Of a stretch of DNA of 64,000 nt, positions 35,056 through 43,136 are shown piece after piece. Numbering within the stretch: position 1 is the first letter of the stretch; every line of letters begins with the position of its first letter. A program made the position numbers and the translations under genes. Source of the DNA: Phenylobacterium sp. Root700. Its GTDB lineage: Bacteria > Pseudomonadota > Alphaproteobacteria > Caulobacterales > Caulobacteraceae. The stretch is taken from NCBI RefSeq assembly GCF_001429025.1, contig NZ_LMHT01000022.1, positions 380,606-444,605 of the forward strand, given 5' to 3'. The notes beneath the pieces were generated by a model. That model did no database searches. It worked only from the letters and a program-made list of their open reading frames with translations, and was not told where the DNA came from.

Positions 35056-35481
35056 AGCGTTTTTGCGGGTTGTCTCCCGCCCGGCCGGGGTGTTCGCAGT
35101 CGTTCGACGGCGAGCGCTCCAAATCGGGTCGCACTCCATAACCGAAACCCTATGCCCGGAGCAACGGGGCTTAGGCGATAAAGGTGGATTGTCTGCCTGC
35201 CGATAGAAAGACACCGCCCCTCCTATGAAGGGCGAGGCGTTGGCCATGCCGGAAAAAACCTAGGCCAGGGCAAGTGCGGCGCGCGCCGCACGCCCGCAAA
35301 CCCGCGCCGACGAAGTCGATGATGCGGCCCGGCACGGCTGTTGCAGCGAACGCCGATACGAGACACTCGCGCACCAAAACGAGCCCATCGTGCAGTGCGC
35401 GCAGCCGGCCCCCTCAGGGCGTCGGCGAGAGGCAGGGGGAGCGCATCGACCAGCGGCGCGCTCCCCTTGCTGACCCTCTGG
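35056..35481. other. Gap without a supportable gene
   Basis: I see no credible gene in these 426 nt. An 18-bp perfect palindrome (35274-35291) lies near the centre. A short minus-strand ORF at 35171-35377 has no ribosome-binding site or family that I recognise. The part next to 35055 should hold the tRNA promoter. Confidence 0.5.
35274..35291. repeat. Perfect 18-bp GC-rich palindrome
   Basis: GTGCGGCGCGCGCCGCAC is its own reverse complement. It could be a hairpin or protein-binding site; there is no T-tract. Confidence 0.4.
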
Positions 35482-35691
35482 TCAGGTCTGGGGCTTGCTG
35501 TAGCGTCGGTTCGCCCGAACGGCGTCCACGCTCTCGGCATAGGTGTCGAGGATCCATTTGCGGGTCGCCAGCTTCTCGTTGCCGGTCCGCGAGAGCGAGA
35601 TCCCTTCAACATCGGCGATGCGTTCCATCAGCCGATAGGCGACGTGTTCAGGCGAATTCTCGCCGGACTGCGATAGGGTTTGATCGGCCAC
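35482..35691 (-). CDS. Small hypothetical protein
   Basis: The 69-residue protein (MADQTLSQSGENSPEHVAYR at its start) is mostly helical with no signal peptide. RLMERIADVEGISLSR and KWILDTYAESVDAVRA form the core. It looks like a small conserved cytoplasmic protein, though I cannot name the family. Codon use matches its surroundings. It is divergent from the exported hydrolase at 35854. Confidence 0.65.
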   Translation of the reverse strand: MADQTLSQSGENSPEHVAYRLMERIADVEGISLSRTGNEKLATRKWILDTYAESVDAVRANRRYSKPQT

Positions 35692-35853
35692 AGATCCCTC
35701 GACTTGTTCCTGACAACCATCAGGCGCGCGCTATCGGCCGCTCGACCAAGCGCCACGCCTTTAGGTGGCAACGCGCGGAAATCGCTACGGTTGCGCCGCT
35801 CCACCCCGCTCCATAGACAGGGCGTTCCGATCGCTCGAGGCTTGAGAACCAGC

Positions 35854-36870
35854 ATGGAAATCAAGTGCAGATCCTGGATCGTCGCCTTGGCCGTCGCCGC
35901 GACGCTGACCGGCACGACCTCCCTGGCCGCCCCGGTCCCGCCCAATGAGATCTCGGCGCATCCAGGCCTTCTGGCCCGGCTTCCAGACGGCCGCCGGCTG
36001 AATTTCCGATGTTCCGGGCAAGGCGCGCCCACCGTGATCCTCGAAGGCGGCTACGCCGCCACCTCGCTGGCTTGGTCGCGAGTTCGGGCGCTGGTCGCCA
36101 AGACCAACCGCGTCTGTACATATGATCGCGCCGGCTACGGCTTCAGCGATCCGGGGCCCCTGCCCCGCGACGGCGCGGCGATCGCCCGCGATCTCGATCG
36201 CGGATTGCGCGCGGCCAGGATCAGCGGCCCCTTCATCCTCGTCGGGCACTCGGCCGGCGCGCTCTATGTGCGCCTGTTCTCCAACCGCCGACCGCGCGAG
36301 GTCGTGGGCATGGTGCTGGTCGATCCCTCGGTGGAATATCAGGAGCAACGATTCGCCGCCGAATTCGGACCAGGCGCCGGCAGCGTGGCCCCGCTCAAGG
36401 CGGTGGCGGCCCGCTGCCTGGCCGCAGCCGAACAAGACCTGCTGCCCTCAAGCGAACCGGGCCTGGCCCGCTGCTCCGACCGCGCTTCGCAAAATCAGCC
36501 CGCCAGCGTCGCCGCCGCACGCATGGCTGAAAGCATCCGCGCCTCGACGTGGCGGACCAAGCTGTCGGAGTTGGACACCCTGTGGACCTCGACATCGATG
36601 CAACTCAGCGATGGGAGACAATCCTATGGCGAGTTGCCGCTCATCGTGCTCACCGCCGAGGGGACCTATTCCAGTGCGCCCGAGCCCGCCCGCGGCGCCG
36701 TCCAAAGCCTATGGCAGCGGCTGCATCAGGAGCTCGCGGACCGCTCCACACGGGGTGTGGAGCGGCAAGTCGCCAACAGTTCGCACATGATGATGAATGA
36801 TCGCCCAGAGGTAGTGGCGGCCGCGATTGCAGAAATCGCTGGCGCGGCTCGCTCCCGGGTGCGCCGCTGA
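35854..36870 (+). CDS. Exported alpha/beta hydrolase
   Basis: The 338-residue protein begins with a signal peptide (SWIVALAVAATLTGTTSLAA), so it acts outside the cytoplasm. Hydrolase motifs are LEGGYAATSLAW (oxyanion loop), CTYDRAGYGFSD, the elbow LVGHSAGALYVRLF (Ser near residue 136), and the late His in NSSHMMMNDRPE. It resembles esterases and epoxide- or haloalkane-type hydrolases. The substrate is not known. The ATG at 35854 was chosen because the signal peptide follows directly. Confidence 0.88.
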   Translation: MEIKCRSWIVALAVAATLTGTTSLAAPVPPNEISAHPGLLARLPDGRRLNFRCSGQGAPTVILEGGYAATSLAWSRVRALVAKTNRVCTYDRAGYGFSDPGPLPRDGAAIARDLDRGLRAARISGPFILVGHSAGALYVRLFSNRRPREVVGMVLVDPSVEYQEQRFAAEFGPGAGSVAPLKAVAARCLAAAEQDLLPSSEPGLARCSDRASQNQPASVAAARMAESIRASTWRTKLSELDTLWTSTSMQLSDGRQSYGELPLIVLTAEGTYSSAPEPARGAVQSLWQRLHQELADRSTRGVERQVANSSHMMMNDRPEVVAAAIAEIAGAARSRVRR

Positions 36871-37020
36871 GAAATTCGCCTGCTGGTTGATTGTAAAATT
36901 TTAAGCATCGCGACCGATGACGGTAGTCGTCCGTCCACTATTCATTCATCATGATTGCTCGGCGCGTTCAACTTTTGACAAATCGCGCCGTAAGGTTTGC
37001 AGGAATAGTACAAGGAGTAT

Positions 37021-37155
37021 ATGGCCGCGCCACCGACGTTAACGGCTCGCATAGGGCCGGTATGTCAAAGTCGCGTGGCATCTTCTCAACTACCGGTCCC
37101 CAATGTCCTCCGTCGTCGACCTCACGCCAAACCACTCGCCCGACCGTCGCGCTAG
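37021..37155 (+). other. Candidate upstream ORF overlapping the hfsE start
   Basis: An ATG at 37021 is preceded by the strong Shine-Dalgarno AAGGAG (37012-37017) and opens a 44-codon frame that ends in a TAG after the hfsE start codon, in a different frame. hfsE itself has no comparable ribosome-binding site. It could couple or dampen hfsE translation. The peptide has no recognisable features. Confidence 0.4.
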
Positions 37156-38626
37156 GCGACAGGCCGACGTTTCGGCGGCTGAGTGGGCCGCGCCCGGCCG
37201 TGACCGGCGGGGCCCGCTGCGCCCTGAAAGGCTGACTCCCACCCGCTTGAGGCTCTCGGGCCGGGTGCTGACCAGGTTCTTCCAGGCCGGCGACGCCCTG
37301 GCCTTGATCCTGGGCGGCGTCATGGCCGCGGCGCTGACCCACGGTGCCAATGTCTTGCTGATCTATGGCGGCGCGGCCGTCGCCACCTTCGCCAGCCTGC
37401 GGTTGTTCGACTGCTACAAGTTCGGTCGGCGCGAAGATCTCGCAACCCATCTCATGCGCGTGACGGTCTGCTTCGCCGTGGCGGTCGCCATGTGCTTTGC
37501 GATCCTGACCCACTTTGTTGGCGTGGTGATGCTGGCGGCCTCGCTCGGGGTCTGGACCCCGATGGCCTTCCTGGCGGTCGCCGCCGCGCACGGGGTCTGG
37601 TGGCTAAATGTCAAACGTTGGCGCGCCAACGGCCGGCTGACCCCCAACCTGGTCGTCGTCGGGGCCACCGGGGCCGCCGAACGCCTGATCGCCGCGGTTC
37701 TCGACACCCGCGAGGCCAATGTGCTGGGCGTGTTCGATGACCGCGTATCCGACAATCCGCCGCAGTTGCACGGCGTCCCGCTATTGGGCGGCACCGACGA
37801 ACTGCTCGCGCACCGCATCATGCCTTACGTGGACCGGATCGTGTTGACCGTGCCCTCGGGCGCGCGTGACCGGGTGCACAACCTGCTGGAACGGCTGATC
37901 GTTCTCCCCAACGAGATCACGCTGCTGCTCGATCAGGACGGCGAGGCCGACGAAGCCGAGGCCATCGACCGGATCGCCAACATTCCACTGACCCGCATCT
38001 CGGGCGATCAGATCGATCAGGGCAAGGCGATCGCCAAGCGCGCCCAGGACATCGTCGTCGGCTCGCTCGCCCTATTCATCGCCGCGCCGATCATGCTGAT
38101 GGTCGCCGCCGCGGTGAAGCTCGACAGCCCCGGCCCGATCTTCTTCCGGCAACGTCGCCACGGTTTCAACAATGAGGAAATCGTCGTCTGGAAGTTCCGC
38201 TCGATGCGGACCGACGCCGAGGACGCCAAGGCCGCGCGCCAGATCAGCGTCGGAGACGACCGGGTCACCAAGGTCGGCGCCTTCATCCGCAAGACCAGCC
38301 TCGACGAGCTGCCGCAGCTGATCAACGTGCTGACGGGCGAGATGTCGCTGGTCGGGCCGCGTCCGCACGCCATCGGGATGAAGACCGGCCAAGTCGAAAG
38401 CTCACGCCTGGTGAGCGAGTATGCGCACCGCCACCGCATGAAGCCCGGCATGACCGGCTGGGCGGCCATCAACGGTTCGCGCGGCGCCGTCGATACGCCG
38501 GAACTGGTGCGCGCCCGGGTGGCCCTGGACGTCGAGTACATCGAGCGCCAGTCGTTCTGGCTCGACCTCTACATCATGTTCATGACCGTGCCCTGCCTGC
38601 TGGGCGACTCCGAGACGGTCCGCTAG
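37103..38626 (+). CDS. hfsE: Polyprenyl glycosylphosphotransferase (holdfast initiating enzyme)
   Basis: The 507-residue inner-membrane protein has four N-terminal TM helices, a cytosolic nucleotide-binding-like domain (LVVVGATGAAERLI), a fifth TM segment (IVVGSLALFIAAPIMLMVAA) and the conserved C-terminal catalytic domain: SPGPIFFRQRRHGFN, VWKFRSMRTDAED, TSLDELPQLINVLTGEMSLV and GPRPHA. It transfers a sugar phosphate to undecaprenyl phosphate and starts polysaccharide assembly. It leads the holdfast cluster. The symbol rests on cluster order, since related paralogues (PssY, PssZ) do the same job. The GC dips in the leader at 36871-37102. Confidence 0.9.
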   Translation: MSSVVDLTPNHSPDRRARRQADVSAAEWAAPGRDRRGPLRPERLTPTRLRLSGRVLTRFFQAGDALALILGGVMAAALTHGANVLLIYGGAAVATFASLRLFDCYKFGRREDLATHLMRVTVCFAVAVAMCFAILTHFVGVVMLAASLGVWTPMAFLAVAAAHGVWWLNVKRWRANGRLTPNLVVVGATGAAERLIAAVLDTREANVLGVFDDRVSDNPPQLHGVPLLGGTDELLAHRIMPYVDRIVLTVPSGARDRVHNLLERLIVLPNEITLLLDQDGEADEAEAIDRIANIPLTRISGDQIDQGKAIAKRAQDIVVGSLALFIAAPIMLMVAAAVKLDSPGPIFFRQRRHGFNNEEIVVWKFRSMRTDAEDAKAARQISVGDDRVTKVGAFIRKTSLDELPQLINVLTGEMSLVGPRPHAIGMKTGQVESSRLVSEYAHRHRMKPGMTGWAAINGSRGAVDTPELVRARVALDVEYIERQSFWLDLYIMFMTVPCLLGDSETVR

Positions 38627-38734
38627 GGGCGCCAAGCCCCGCCCCCTTAACGGTTTGCAACAGGTCTTCGGGCCATTCTCCTCGCCAGGCGGCCCCAGAA
38701 CGGGCGCGCCTGCGACGTGCAGAAGGGCGGCTCG

Positions 38735-40180
38735 ATGTTCTGGCGGGGCGTGATCGGCTACTTGCCGGTCAACATTGTGCAGGGGCTCGTGGGGTTGCTC
38801 ACGATCGTCACCTTCACACGCCTGCTGACCCCAGGGCAGTTTGGCGACTACGCCATCGGCTTCGCCGTGATGAGCCTGGTTCACACCTCGGTCTTCACCT
38901 GGAACGAAGCGGCGATGGCCCGCTACTGGCCCAGCGAAGACCTACGCGACGGCGGCGCCGACCATGCCGCGGCGATCTATCGGACCTGGCTGATCCTGCT
39001 GGCCGCCGTGCCATTGGCCTGCATCGTCGCCCTGGCCCTGCCGTTGAACAGCGGCCTGAAGCTGGCGATCGTCGCCGGCCTGGCCGCGGTCCTGCCCAGG
39101 ACCTTCGCCAAGCTCGCCCAGGAACGCCGCCGCGCGGCCGGCGAGGTCGGCGGCTCGGCGACGATCGACCTTGTCCAGACTCTCGGCGGTTTCATGATCG
39201 GCGCCGGCCTTGTCTGGGCCGGCTGGGGCGGCGCGGGACCGCTCGCCGGCTTTGGGTTCGCATCGCTGATCTGCGCTGTCTGGTGTTTCCGCTCCGAGAT
39301 CGGCAAGGCCAAGGGCGGGCGCTTCGAAGCGGTCCGCCTGCAGCGACACGCCCAGTACGGAGTTCCGCTGGCGCTGTCCCTGATCCTCTCGCTGATCCTG
39401 TCCAGCACCGACCGTTTCCTGCTGGCCGCCTTCCTCGATGAAGCCGCGGTCGGCGCCTATCACGCCGGCTACAGCCTCGCCAACCGCACCCTCGACGTGG
39501 CCTTCATCTGGCTCGGCGCCGCGGGCGGCCCGGCCCTGGTCATGGCCCTGGAGCGCGGCGGCCGCGACGAGCTGATCACCGCAGCCCGCGAGCAGGCCTC
39601 GCTGATGATCCTGCTCACCGTGCCCGCGGCGGTCGGCCTGGCCCTGGTGGCGGCCCCGCTGTCGCACCTGATGGTCGGCGACGGCCTGGCCGACAGCGCC
39701 GCCCAGGTCACCCCGTGGATCGCTCTGAGCGGCCTGCTGGCCGGCCTGACCACCTACTACTTCAACCAGGCCTTCATTCTCAGCCAGCGCACCAGCCTGC
39801 TGCTGCTGGCCATGGCGGCGCCGGTCATCGCCAACATCATCCTCAACATCATCCTGATCCCGCGGTTCGGCTTGCACGGCGCCCTTTGGGCGACGCTAGC
39901 CAGCTACGCGCTGGGCCTGTTGACGGCCGCCATCCTCGGCCGCCGCTCGCTCCCCTTGCCCCTCCCCTGGCTGACCCTGGCCCAGGCGGTCGGCGCGGCG
40001 GCGCTGATGGCCCTGGTCGTCAGCCGTATTCCAGCCCTTGGCGGCCTGCCGGAGTTGATCGCCAAAGCCGCTGCCGGGGCCGCCGTCTATGGCCTGATCG
40101 TCTACCTGGTCGACGCCGGCGAGTTCCGCAGCCGAGCCGAAGCCGTCCTGCGCACCCTACGCGCCCGGAACGCGACATGA
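38735..40180 (+). CDS. hfsF: Wzx-type polysaccharide flippase
   Basis: The 481-residue membrane protein has about 12-14 TM helices and belongs to the MOP/polysaccharide transporter family. It should flip lipid-linked holdfast repeat units across the inner membrane. The ATG at 38735 follows AAGGGCGG; a GTG at 38717 is possible. It follows hfsE by about 108 nt and overlaps hfsG by ATGA, which matches hfsE-F-G order in Caulobacter. Confidence 0.9.
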   Translation: MFWRGVIGYLPVNIVQGLVGLLTIVTFTRLLTPGQFGDYAIGFAVMSLVHTSVFTWNEAAMARYWPSEDLRDGGADHAAAIYRTWLILLAAVPLACIVALALPLNSGLKLAIVAGLAAVLPRTFAKLAQERRRAAGEVGGSATIDLVQTLGGFMIGAGLVWAGWGGAGPLAGFGFASLICAVWCFRSEIGKAKGGRFEAVRLQRHAQYGVPLALSLILSLILSSTDRFLLAAFLDEAAVGAYHAGYSLANRTLDVAFIWLGAAGGPALVMALERGGRDELITAAREQASLMILLTVPAAVGLALVAAPLSHLMVGDGLADSAAQVTPWIALSGLLAGLTTYYFNQAFILSQRTSLLLLAMAAPVIANIILNIILIPRFGLHGALWATLASYALGLLTAAILGRRSLPLPLPWLTLAQAVGAAALMALVVSRIPALGGLPELIAKAAAGAAVYGLIVYLVDAGEFRSRAEAVLRTLRARNAT

Positions 40181-41103
40181 CCCAGACCGTGACCCTGTTC
40201 GACAACGCCGCCTGGGCGCGAAACCAGGCCAAGCTTTCGGTCCTCATTCCGTTCAAGGGCGACGATCCGACCCCGCTGCTCGCAGCGCTGGCGCGCGAAA
40301 CCTGCGCGGCGGAGATCGTCATTCTGGACGACGGCTCCGATAACGCCGACCTCGCCGCCAAGGTCGAGGCCGCCATCGCGGCCCTGCCTCTACCCGCACG
40401 GTTTGTCCGCCTGGCGCGTAACGAAGGACGCTCCAAGGGCCGCAACCGCCTGGTCTCCCACGCCCGCGCCGACCGCTTCCTGTTTCTCGACAGCGACATG
40501 CTGCCGGACGATCCCCACTTCCTCGGCCACTGGCTGAACCTCGTCGCCGAGGCCGACCCACCAGTGGCCTTCGGCGGGTTCTCGCTGAAACAGGTTCCCG
40601 CGCGCCGCGACCAGGCGCTGCACCGGGCGATGGCGTCTCACAGCGACTGCCTGGGCGCCGAGGTCCGGGCGCTGAACCCGGAGAAGCACGTCTTCACCTC
40701 CAACCTGCTGGTGCGCCGCGACGTGTTCCAGGCCGAGGCCTTCGACGAGAGCTTCGCCGGCTGGGGTTGGGAGGACGTCGAATGGGGCATGCGCGTCGCC
40801 CGCCGCTGGCCGATCCTGCACCTCGACAACACCGCCACCCACCTAGGTCTCGACACCGCTGGGGCCATGGCCGCCAAGTATGAGCAGTCGGCCGCGAACT
40901 TCGCGCGCGTCATCGCCGCCCATCCGGCGGTGGTCGCGACCTATCCCAGCTACCGCGCCGCCAAGGTCCTGAAGCGGGCCCCGCTGCGCGGCCTCTGGCG
41001 GCCGATGCTGAAGCGCTACGCCCTGACCGAGGGCGCCCCGCTCTCCAGCCGCGCCTTCGCCATGCGGCTCTATCGAGCCGCGCTCTACGCCGAGGCGGTC
41101 TAG
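40177..41103 (+). CDS. hfsG: Family 2 glycosyltransferase for holdfast
   Basis: The 308-residue protein has a GT-A fold: VLIPFKGDDPTPLL, then the acidic nucleotide site IVILDDGSDNADL and the DxD-like LFLDSDMLPDD, with the acceptor part near GWGWEDVEWGMR. It adds a sugar to the lipid-linked holdfast repeat. The ATG overlaps the flippase stop. In C. crescentus a deacetylase gene, hfsH, follows hfsG, but here hfsG ends 1 nt from the convergent hfsC, so hfsH is missing from this site. Confidence 0.9.
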   Translation: MTQTVTLFDNAAWARNQAKLSVLIPFKGDDPTPLLAALARETCAAEIVILDDGSDNADLAAKVEAAIAALPLPARFVRLARNEGRSKGRNRLVSHARADRFLFLDSDMLPDDPHFLGHWLNLVAEADPPVAFGGFSLKQVPARRDQALHRAMASHSDCLGAEVRALNPEKHVFTSNLLVRRDVFQAEAFDESFAGWGWEDVEWGMRVARRWPILHLDNTATHLGLDTAGAMAAKYEQSAANFARVIAAHPAVVATYPSYRAAKVLKRAPLRGLWRPMLKRYALTEGAPLSSRAFAMRLYRAALYAEAV

Positions 41104-41104
41104 C

Positions 41105-42385
41105 TCAGCGCCGCCGTGCGCTTGGGGTCGAGATTTCCCGGTCCGGCCAGGCCAGCTTGACTGCGATCGTCACGAACAGCAGCCAGCGGAAGTCATGGAA
41201 GGTGACAGCGATGCTCTCCGTCAGCGTCATCAGGCTGTAGACCATCAGGAACGGCACAGCGAGATAGGCGCCCCGGTCGCGGAACACCGCCACCACCGCC
41301 AGGACCACGGTCTGAAAATACATCATGGCGAAGGCCGCCAGCCCGAACACGCCCAGTCCCAGCCACTGTTCGATCCAGGAGTTATGGGCGTGGATCGGCA
41401 CGAACCCGGCGTCCCGGCTGATCTCGGCCAGCGGCGCCCAGACGCCCTTCAAATCCCACACGACCCCGTAGCCGTAGCCTGTCCAGGGTCGCCGCTCGAT
41501 CTGGCGCATGGCGGCGTCCCAGATCTGGGTCCGCCCGGTGAAGGTGGCGTCCTTGCCCAGCACGCTGAAGAACAGGTCCGAGGCGAACAGGAACAGCGCC
41601 GCCACCATCGCCACGCCCAGCACCGCCAACCAGATCGTCGTCACCCCCGCCGCCGGATTTCGGCGCACCAGGGCCACGAAGATCAGGCCGCCGAACCCCA
41701 GCATCAACGACACCAGCGAGGTCTTGGAGGTCGACATCAACACCAGGAACAGGGCCAGGATCGCAAAGCCCGACCAGAGCAGCGCCCGCCGGGGATTGAG
41801 CACCGCCGCCGCCGCGAGCACCACGAACCCCAGGGCCATGATCCCGCCCAGCGCGTTCTTCTCCGGCCAGACGCCGCGCCAGGCCCCCGGGAACAGCGAG
41901 TGCATCACCCCGATCGAGGGGACCAGCAGCGAGACCAGGATCGCGATGACGGTCAGTAGCGCAAAGCAGCCCGCCAGGATCTCGGTCAGCGTCTCCCAGC
42001 GATAGCGGGCGGCCAGGATGATGGCCCCCAGCGTGGTGAAACAGAGGGCGACCGCGCGGCGCAGGGTTTGATCAGGTGCCACCGACCAGGCGGTCGAGAG
42101 CACCACGATCAGCAGCAGGACGATCAGGAACGGCTGGCGCAGGGTGGCCAGCAGCGTCTCGCGCGGCGACAGGACGCACAGCCCCAGGGTCGCGGCGTAG
42201 GCCGGCAGGTACAGCATGCGCACGATGCCGCTCGCCGCCGGGTCGCCGCTCTCGCCCAGCAGCGGGAACACCCAGAACTGGCTGTAGATCAGGAAAACCA
42301 GGGCCGCGGCGCCGATGGTCAGCAACCGCCACGCCGTAACAGGCTCCTCCCCGGCCGCATCTCGGCCGAAGACGGCCTGGGTCAC
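41105..42385 (-). CDS. hfsC: Wzy-type polysaccharide polymerase (O-antigen ligase family)
   Basis: The 426-residue inner-membrane protein has about 10-12 TM helices and a large periplasmic loop with GRTQIWDAAMRQIERRPWTG and HNSWIEQWLG, the motif of the O-antigen ligase/polymerase (Wzy_C) family. It should polymerise holdfast repeats. It overlaps hfsB by ATGA and is convergent with hfsG. Confidence 0.88.
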   Translation of the reverse strand: MTQAVFGRDAAGEEPVTAWRLLTIGAAALVFLIYSQFWVFPLLGESGDPAASGIVRMLYLPAYAATLGLCVLSPRETLLATLRQPFLIVLLLIVVLSTAWSVAPDQTLRRAVALCFTTLGAIILAARYRWETLTEILAGCFALLTVIAILVSLLVPSIGVMHSLFPGAWRGVWPEKNALGGIMALGFVVLAAAAVLNPRRALLWSGFAILALFLVLMSTSKTSLVSLMLGFGGLIFVALVRRNPAAGVTTIWLAVLGVAMVAALFLFASDLFFSVLGKDATFTGRTQIWDAAMRQIERRPWTGYGYGVVWDLKGVWAPLAEISRDAGFVPIHAHNSWIEQWLGLGVFGLAAFAMMYFQTVVLAVVAVFRDRGAYLAVPFLMVYSLMTLTESIAVTFHDFRWLLFVTIAVKLAWPDREISTPSARRR

Positions 42386-43083
42386 GGCAGGATGGCCTTC
42401 AGGAATGCCGGCGTCGTCACCACGCCGCGATTGAAGAACAGGCCGGTCATGTGCCCGCCGGCGGCGGTGACGGCGTCGCGTAGCTGGGCCGGGGCCCGGA
42501 CGTCAGCCTGGTCGGCGGCGACCACCAGCACGGTCTGATCCATGAACGGCGCCACGGTCAGGGCCGCGCGTGACCGCTCGGGCGAGGGCCCGTCGACAAT
42601 CACCACGTCGGCGAACCGGCGCAGGGCGTTCCAATAGTCGCCGGTCGGCAGGATGTGGACGGTCTGGCTGCCGACCAGCCGTTCGCGCTGGAACCGCGTC
42701 ACCCACCACCGCGCCGCGCCGACCCGGTGGGCGGCGAGATAATGGGCGTCGGGCCAGACATCGCCGCTGGCGGTGCGCGCCGCCGGCTGGACCGTAAAGA
42801 ACATCGAACCGTCCGGGCTGGCCTGGGCCGGCGCCGACAGCGCCCCATAGCGTCCCGCGCCGGCGGTGATCGCGGCGTGCTGGGGCGCGGCCATCAGGTC
42901 AAGGTCAACCAGCCAGACCGAGCGCCCGGCGCCCTTGGCGACATAGAGCGCGAGTTCGCGCGCCACGGTCGAGACGCCCTCGCCTCGGCGCGCGGCGGTG
43001 ATCTGGATCACCCGCCCACGACCAGCCGCAGGCGGCCCGAGGGACGCCCACAGTTCGGCCATCTCGGAGTTCAGGTCGACCAT
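42382..43083 (-). CDS. hfsB: CpsD/Wzc-like P-loop protein with altered Walker A
   Basis: The 233-residue protein has the BY-kinase/MinD-like fold: a P-loop ITAARRGEGVSTVA, Walker A' VWLVDLDLMA, and VVIVDGPSPERS (Walker B). The P-loop lysine of GEGKS is replaced by Val, and no C-terminal tyrosine cluster is seen, so kinase activity is doubtful. It may act as a structural partner of HfsA in controlling chain export. It lies between hfsC and hfsA, 53 nt from hfsA. Confidence 0.85.
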   Translation of the reverse strand: MVDLNSEMAELWASLGPPAAGRGRVIQITAARRGEGVSTVARELALYVAKGAGRSVWLVDLDLMAAPQHAAITAGAGRYGALSAPAQASPDGSMFFTVQPAARTASGDVWPDAHYLAAHRVGAARWWVTRFQRERLVGSQTVHILPTGDYWNALRRFADVVIVDGPSPERSRAALTVAPFMDQTVLVVAADQADVRAPAQLRDAVTAAGGHMTGLFFNRGVVTTPAFLKAILP

Positions 43084-43136
43084 GTCTCGAATCGCTGCGC
43101 GCGGAGTTGGCCAAGGCTACCGCAAAGCGGAGCTTT

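Noticed and set aside
35171..35377. 68-codon minus-strand ORF next to the tRNA gene
   Set aside because: There is no ribosome-binding site, no recognised family, and the composition looks like random GC-rich translation.
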